DNA of 46,260 nt from Clostridia bacterium (GTDB lineage: Bacteria > Bacillota > Clostridia > Oscillospirales > Acutalibacteraceae), in contig JAFPLH010000051.1 in assembly GCA_017402845.1 (NCBI GenBank), forward strand, positions 1 through 46,260, written 5' to 3'. Numbering within the stretch: the stretch's first letter is position 1; each line of letters opens with the position of its first letter. The translations under genes were made by a program, and so were the position numbers. The notes below the pieces were generated by a model. It did no database searches, had not been told where the DNA came from, and saw only the letters and a program-made list of their open reading frames with translations. Positions 42,136 through 46,260 of this stretch are shown one piece after another.

Positions 42136-42735
42136 CAAGTAAACCACTATCAACGCTATTGCTATAATGCCGAAAAAGGCATATGCAGCACCTTTGGGTT
42201 TTATTACCTTTACCTTAAGAATTTCAAGTGCCGATACTATTGCAACAGAAGCAGTAATTATTATTACAAAGATATTTTCAGGCAGATATGATCTTGTTAA
42301 GAATATGATCGGAAAAATAAGCGCACAGTATGTTACGGGCAGACCTGTATAATACTTTACTGCTTTTTCTGTATCTGCCGTAACTACGTTAAAATATCCA
42401 AGTCGTGCAATACCGCACAGAGCAAACAACGCAAACAGCACAGCATGATACGGCTTATTCATACCCGCCGTTGTAAGCAGCGTTATAGGCAATGCTATAA
42501 AGCTTATAACGTCTACCAAAGAATCAATCTGTACTCCAAAGCTTTTTTCTTCTTCTGTACGTTTTATCTTTCTTGCAACAGAACCGTCAAACAGATCAGC
42601 TATGCCTGCAATTATCAAGCATATCACCGCATAATTTAAGTTTAGACCGGTAATTGAAAAATATATACCGGCAACGGCAGAGAAAAGTCCGAGATATGTC
42701 AAAATAACAGACTTGTTCCACATACCAACTATCAT
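42121..42735 (-). CDS. pssA: CDP-alcohol phosphatidyltransferase, PssA-like
   Basis: This 204-residue membrane enzyme has six predicted helices. Its CDP-binding signature begins DGSVAR and ends FGVQIDSLVD, with a spacing two or three residues longer than the usual DG-x2-AR-x8-G-x3-D-x3-D. With psd beside it, the most likely reaction is CDP-lipid plus L-serine to a phosphatidylserine-type lipid. The ATG overlaps the dikinase stop codon by 4 bp and follows GGAGG by 9 bp. The last codons, reading Gly-Thr-Thr-Glu-stop, come entirely from the end of the neighbouring C repeat, so the native C-terminus has been replaced. Confidence 0.9.
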   Translation of the reverse strand: MIVGMWNKSVILTYLGLFSAVAGIYFSITGLNLNYAVICLIIAGIADLFDGSVARKIKRTEEEKSFGVQIDSLVDVISFIALPITLLTTAGMNKPYHAVLFALFALCGIARLGYFNVVTADTEKAVKYYTGLPVTYCALIFPIIFLTRSYLPENIFVIIITASVAIVSALEILKVKVIKPKGAAYAFFGIIAIALIVVYLGTTE

Positions 42736-45251
42736 TTTTTCAAACCTCCGTCGATTATTACCGTACCTGCCGCCCCGTCTATGGTTATTTGCTGACCGTC
42801 AGTTATTTTGCTCATAGCGTCCTTACAGCATACTATTGCAGGTATACCGTATTCTCTCGATACTATCGCCGCATGACAAAGAATTCCGCCGTACTCCGTA
42901 ACTATACCCGACAATATCGCAAATTTCGGTGTCCAGCCTGTATCAGTAAACTTCGTAACGAGAATATCTCCCTCCTGCAAACGGTCAATTTCTGAGAAAT
43001 CTTTTATTACTCTTGCCGTTGCGGTAATAGTTCCGTTATTTGCACCGAGTCCTTTTATAGCATTACCTGAAGGAGTATCACTTACAACAGAAAAATCGCT
43101 GCCTATCTCATTTTCGCTCATATAGTTTCTGTATGCATTATAATACAGCTTGTTTTTCTTTATTATAGTATTCAATTCTTCTGCACTTCGTTTTTTGTCG
43201 ATATGCTCCCAAAGATCGCCTACCTTCAAAAACCAGACGTCTTGCCACTTTTCAAGAACACAATTTTTTTCAAGATACTTTGCATATTCGATAGTATATA
43301 CACGAAGCATATAATAAAAGCGTGTGGAAACATCTCTGAATTCTTCTCTCCACCAAAGCATTCTACGCATATTCTCTATCTTTTTTACTATTTTTTTGTA
43401 TTTACTCTTTGATACGTCGTTTTCAATTCGCTTTAAAATCTCAAGATATGTCTGTCTGCCTTTTTCTTTATCCTTTTCAGGCGAGAAAGAGTCGTCTAAC
43501 ATTACCATATCTTTAAGCATATGTATAATAGTCTGTGGCTCCTCATAATAACAAGGATATGTGATATCAAGCTCTTTATCAGAATGATAACCGTATTTGT
43601 CGATAATTTTACAGACATCTTTCAAGAAAAACTGATCGCTGTTAAGCTGTTCGGATATTCTATCAGCGTTTTCATTCTTCCAAAAGTCAAACGCTTTACT
43701 TTCAGCTCTTATTTTACGTGAGATCTCCCACATATCATAAAATGGCAGTAAATGAGAAATATTGTCTATACTTGCAAGCAGCGACAAATACTCACTTTCA
43801 CTTACGTATTTCAACAAGCTGTCTTTATACAACGACTGATGAATGGTATTAATAAATATCTGCCAGAAATATGTTGTTTCACTTCTGAGATATACATTTT
43901 TGGTAAGCTCGTAAAACTCGCCCGTAATATATCCGATAGTACGTTCATCATATTTTTTCTTATATTCAAAGTATTTTTCAAGCAGTTCAGATTTATACCT
44001 TTCAGCATTTTTGCGTCTGTCGTTTAACAGCTTAGTCTGATGATAGACTATTCTCAATATTTTAAAAATATACTTTGGTGATGCTGATGTTGTTTGACCG
44101 TCACCCTCATAATTGCCGATAATACCGTATTCGTTATCAAACTCTCTTTCTTTGTATCCGACGATCTGACTCATTGTTTTCTTCACGGCTGTCATATTCC
44201 AATAAGGTCTGCCATAAAACATCTCGCCCAACTTTTTCGGAAGCTCATCATCACGGAGTATCTTTGAATCTACGATAAACCTTCTCAGAGAATATTCCCA
44301 GATATACTCATAAAGTGACCACATATACGGAGTACAGATAGTGGCTGATACACCGCCGTCTTTAAAGTCGGCAGTTGTCCAGATGTACGGAGTAAAGGTA
44401 TAGCGTAGCTTTGTGATCGCTCTTGACTGCAAAATATAAAGCTTGCCGTCTTTAACAGCAAACTCAATATCACATGGATAACCGAAATACTGCTGAATAC
44501 TCTTAAAGCATGAGGCTGCCTGAGCAAGCATCTCTTTTGACAAAAGTCTGTTTGTCGGCTGTTCAGCTTTTATTACCTCTGCTTCATCATACCAATTGAA
44601 ATAATACTGCTGAGGTGCTGTTTTACCGCTAACTATATTTTCTCCAAGTCCCTTAGATACCTCTATCAGCATTTCTTTATCATTTCCGGTTGACGGATCA
44701 ACTGTAAAGCATATTCCGCTTATATCTGCATCAACCATTATTTGTACTACTACTGACATTCCAAGCTTATCTGAAGAAATTGAGTTATCGACAATATACG
44801 ACAATATAACCTCTTTAAACATTGACTTATAGCAATCTATAACCTTACTGCAAATATCGCTGCTTTTCACATTGAGAAAAGTGTCATATTGTCCGGCAAA
44901 TGAATGGTCTGCCATATCCTCCATAGTACCGCTGCTTCTTACTGCATAAAGCATTTTTTCATCTGCACGTTTCTCTATTTCACTTTTTATACTCTCCGAA
45001 ATAACCGCTGTATCAAACAATGATGTTATCTGTTCTGATATTTCTTGAATATTGTTTTTATTAAGCTGCTTTAAGCTTGAAGCTATTTTCCCCTCGATAC
45101 CATTCTGTTTTATAAACTCATAATAAACATCACTGTCTAAAATAAATCCTTCCGGAACAGGAAAACCGGCTTTAAGCATTTGAAGCAGAAATTTTCCCTT
45201 ATTGCCAAGCTTGTTTTCATTTGTTTCCGATTTATTTAAAGAAACTATCAT
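42732..45251 (-). CDS. Rifampin-phosphotransferase-like dikinase, long paralogue
   Basis: This 839-residue protein has an N-terminal ATP-grasp domain (about 1-290; VRSSGTMEDMADHSFAGQY, ADISGICFTVDPSTG, SKGLGENIVSG, CDIEFAVKDGKLYILQSR). A large central region (about 300-700) is rich in aromatic and charged residues. The C-terminal swivelling domain carries His793 in GGILCHAAIVSREYG. Like rifampin phosphotransferase, it has no PEP barrel. The central region, which would bind the acceptor, is different from that of the paralogue at 37838, so the two may act on different molecules or successive steps. It starts 13 bp after the CarS-like gene, with only a weak AGG site. Confidence 0.88.
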   Translation of the reverse strand: MIVSLNKSETNENKLGNKGKFLLQMLKAGFPVPEGFILDSDVYYEFIKQNGIEGKIASSLKQLNKNNIQEISEQITSLFDTAVISESIKSEIEKRADEKMLYAVRSSGTMEDMADHSFAGQYDTFLNVKSSDICSKVIDCYKSMFKEVILSYIVDNSISSDKLGMSVVVQIMVDADISGICFTVDPSTGNDKEMLIEVSKGLGENIVSGKTAPQQYYFNWYDEAEVIKAEQPTNRLLSKEMLAQAASCFKSIQQYFGYPCDIEFAVKDGKLYILQSRAITKLRYTFTPYIWTTADFKDGGVSATICTPYMWSLYEYIWEYSLRRFIVDSKILRDDELPKKLGEMFYGRPYWNMTAVKKTMSQIVGYKEREFDNEYGIIGNYEGDGQTTSASPKYIFKILRIVYHQTKLLNDRRKNAERYKSELLEKYFEYKKKYDERTIGYITGEFYELTKNVYLRSETTYFWQIFINTIHQSLYKDSLLKYVSESEYLSLLASIDNISHLLPFYDMWEISRKIRAESKAFDFWKNENADRISEQLNSDQFFLKDVCKIIDKYGYHSDKELDITYPCYYEEPQTIIHMLKDMVMLDDSFSPEKDKEKGRQTYLEILKRIENDVSKSKYKKIVKKIENMRRMLWWREEFRDVSTRFYYMLRVYTIEYAKYLEKNCVLEKWQDVWFLKVGDLWEHIDKKRSAEELNTIIKKNKLYYNAYRNYMSENEIGSDFSVVSDTPSGNAIKGLGANNGTITATARVIKDFSEIDRLQEGDILVTKFTDTGWTPKFAILSGIVTEYGGILCHAAIVSREYGIPAIVCCKDAMSKITDGQQITIDGAAGTVIIDGGLKK

Positions 45252-45264
45252 TTTAACACACTAC

Positions 45265-45855
45265 CTAAAACATATTTTTTCTTAATCCTGCAAAATATAA
45301 AAGCATATTTATAATAATATGCGTAGCCGCACCTATCAGCACATATAGAAAATACAGCAGTATTCCCAGATCATAAAAGAACCACACAACAAGCGCACAC
45401 CCGAAAATTGAATCAGCCTGATCAAGAAATACAAAAAATGCTCTGTAAAATCCGCTTGTTGTCTTTCCCGGAGTAATACCTATGCGTCGTTTGAGAAAGC
45501 TGTTCGGAAGTTCAAATAAAGAATACGCTAAACCCAGAAGTATTCCAACAATTATGTTGTATAATACTGTGTTTGAATGTTCTATGTAGAAAAAATCGTA
45601 TCCTTCAAAGCTTGCCGCTTTGCATATAAGTCCCCACAAAACAGTAAATACAGTATTAAACAAAACGTATCCGATAACACCTTTCCACGTTTTGTTATCT
45701 CCGAATATTCTCTTTCCGTCAATAAAGCTTTTTCCGTTATCAATCGGCTTTTGCGTTTTTTTAAGAACACAAGATTTGCACCAAGCCATATTTGCAACTC
45801 CCGACAGTATTACGGGAATAAATGTTACATACATCATCAGTATACTTTGCGGCAT
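45265..45855 (-). CDS. CarS-like (PF01864) CTP:lipid-phosphate cytidylyltransferase
   Basis: This 196-residue protein has five or six helices and the CDP-archaeol synthase pattern: PIDNGKSFIDGKRIFGDNKT, followed by TWKG, and later FLKRRIGITPG and FLDQADSIFG. In archaea CarS makes CDP-archaeol from CTP and an unsaturated ether phosphatidate; bacterial homologues are mostly uncharacterised. As first gene of an operon with PssA and Psd, it would supply their CDP-lipid. The ATG at 45855 is chosen because AAGGAT lies 9 bp before it; an in-frame start at 45888 lacks a site. A near-consensus promoter is 46 bp upstream. Confidence 0.9.
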   Translation of the reverse strand: MPQSILMMYVTFIPVILSGVANMAWCKSCVLKKTQKPIDNGKSFIDGKRIFGDNKTWKGVIGYVLFNTVFTVLWGLICKAASFEGYDFFYIEHSNTVLYNIIVGILLGLAYSLFELPNSFLKRRIGITPGKTTSGFYRAFFVFLDQADSIFGCALVVWFFYDLGILLYFLYVLIGAATHIIINMLLYFAGLRKNMF

Positions 45856-45900
45856 TTTTTCAGAATCCTTTTTATGTATTTTTCTCAAATTTCACTGTTT

Positions 45901-45929
45901 ATTATAACATACATTATATAACATGTCCA
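45901..45929 (-). promoter_or_regulatory. Near-consensus promoter of the lipid-dikinase operon
   Basis: -35 TGGACA (45924-45929), exactly 17 bp, and -10 TATAAT (45901-45906) with a TGT extension. It is the strongest promoter in the window and should drive all eight genes down to 35334. Confidence 0.75.
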
Positions 45930-45997
45930 GTCTTTTTTGTTCTCGTATCACGGTTGTTGAACGAGTAAAGAAATTGTGAATAATTAAAGTTTTTTGT

Positions 45998-46021
45998 CAA
46001 ACTTTTTTTCAAAAAAGTTTG
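45998..46021. repeat. Perfect AT-rich hairpin next to a D element
   Basis: CAAACTTTTTT and AAAAAAGTTTG form an 11-bp stem around two bases. It immediately precedes the D element and probably belongs to the same repeat. Confidence 0.6.
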
Positions 46022-46030
46022 CGGGGTTCT

Positions 46031-46111
46031 AAGGGGGCAGCGAGTCTCGCCTGCTGGCTCGGTCAGTGCTTCTGCTTCGCAGAGTTCTCCACCGGAGAAC
46101 CGCACCCCCTT
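46031..46111. repeat. Family D GC-rich hairpin repeat, full copy
   Basis: This 81-bp copy is bounded by AAGGGGG and CCCCCTT. Inside are CTGC-TTC-GCAG and GTTCTCC-ACC-GGAGAAC. It matches the copy inserted at 41972-42039 in reverse orientation, with paired changes in the stems (GTTCTCC/GGAGAAC here, GGTCTCC/GGAGACC there). Confidence 0.85.
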
Positions 46112-46152
46112 AGCCGCCGGAGACACGCTCCAGCCCTTTGCAAGGGGTGAAT

Positions 46153-46211
46153 TTCAACACCGTCCTACGGACTGTGTTGAAAGAGGGGACGTTTTGGCAG
46201 AAAGCGTCCCC
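46153..46211. terminator. Two adjacent strong hairpins upstream of the lipid operon
   Basis: TTCAACAC...GTGTTGAA (46153-46181, one mismatch in a 13-bp stem) is followed by GGGGACG...CGTCCCC (46185-46211). They may terminate a leftward transcript from beyond the window or be part of the D-repeat cluster. The stretch 45930-46260 contains only these hairpins and repeats; no gene is supported. Confidence 0.5.
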
Positions 46212-46223
46212 TTATATAATAAA

Positions 46224-46260
46224 GGACACCTCTAAAAAACCTCACGCCGTCCATCTGCAC
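46224..46260. repeat. Family A repeat cut by the window edge
   Basis: GGACACCTCTAAAAAACC followed by TCACGCCGTCC is the left end of a family A element; the rest lies outside the window. Confidence 0.8.

Noticed and set aside
35334..45855. The eight-gene operon as a classical antibiotic biosynthesis or rifampin resistance cluster
   Set aside because: There are no carrier proteins, PKS/NRPS modules or efflux genes, and the presence of PssA, Psd and CarS points to lipids instead.
45914..46126. A 70-residue open frame on the minus strand in the D-repeat region
   Set aside because: It translates the D hairpins and the CAAACTTTTTT hairpin. Similar short frames recur wherever such repeats occur in clostridia.
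2434..46260. A CRISPR array or phage origin for the dispersed repeats
   Set aside because: Repeats are 80-235 bp, widely spaced between unrelated genes, with no regular spacers and no cas or phage genes.

Overview
The window reads as a chromosomal segment of a low-GC, strictly anaerobic Firmicute of the Oscillospiraceae (Ruminococcus-like gut clostridia). The grounds are the conserved nusB-xseA-xseB-ispA-dxs-tlyA-nadK-argR-recN cluster typical of Clostridia, purine-rich ribosome binding sites, extended -10 promoters, a flavodiiron protein fused to rubredoxin, a Spo0A-type regulator and a Cthe_2159-type polysaccharide-binding lipoprotein. The species cannot be fixed from sequence alone. Almost every gene is on the minus strand; the exceptions are the SulP transporter (6578-8566) and the Spo0A-like regulator (30996-31805). 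No tRNA, rRNA, CRISPR array or intact transposase gene was found.

Layout. 1-4319: a truncated two-helix membrane protein, a four-module flavodiiron protein, a second two-helix membrane protein and a water-type aquaporin. 4368-9094: a large GT-C-like membrane protein, a SulP anion transporter, and a DnaQ-like exonuclease broken by a frameshift. 9114-15078: a Tet(M)/EF-G-like ribosomal GTPase fused to a Rae1/YacP-type NYN nuclease, then an amino-acid ABC transporter operon (binding protein, permease, ATPase) with a Cof-type HAD phosphatase at its end. 15395-26135: the ten-gene nusB...recN housekeeping operon with a DegT aminotransferase at its tail. 26276-30647: a two-component system, a small secreted basic protein and a beta-helix lipoprotein whose promoter carries four tandem 11-bp operator repeats. 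30918-35139: the Spo0A-like regulator, a VanZ-like protein, a repeat-rich kilobase, a DUF1540 protein, a metallophosphoesterase and an unknown membrane protein.

35334-45929 is the most unusual region. It is one tightly coupled eight-gene operon behind a near-consensus promoter: a CarS-like CTP:lipid-phosphate cytidylyltransferase, a rifampin-phosphotransferase-like dikinase, a CDP-alcohol phosphatidyltransferase (PssA-like), phosphatidylserine decarboxylase, a UbiA-family prenyltransferase, a second dikinase, a two-domain GNAT and an AMP-forming acyl ligase. Together they look like a complete head-group pathway (CDP-lipid to serine lipid to ethanolamine lipid). It is joined to a lipid-tail or phosphate-activation module that I do not recognise from any described system.

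The second notable layer is a set of roughly 145-172 bp interspersed repeats, here called A, B and C. Their ends differ, but all fold into a long hairpin with the same apical tip: a five-base-pair stem of NATAC/GTATN type around a TGAC-like tetraloop, followed by TCAAG. Compensatory changes are visible between copies, four B/C copies have exact 4-bp TTAR flanks, and three B copies sit between a predicted promoter and a start codon. Copies are nested in one another, and one supplies the stop codon of pssA. A fourth GC-rich hairpin repeat (D) is inserted inside a C copy.
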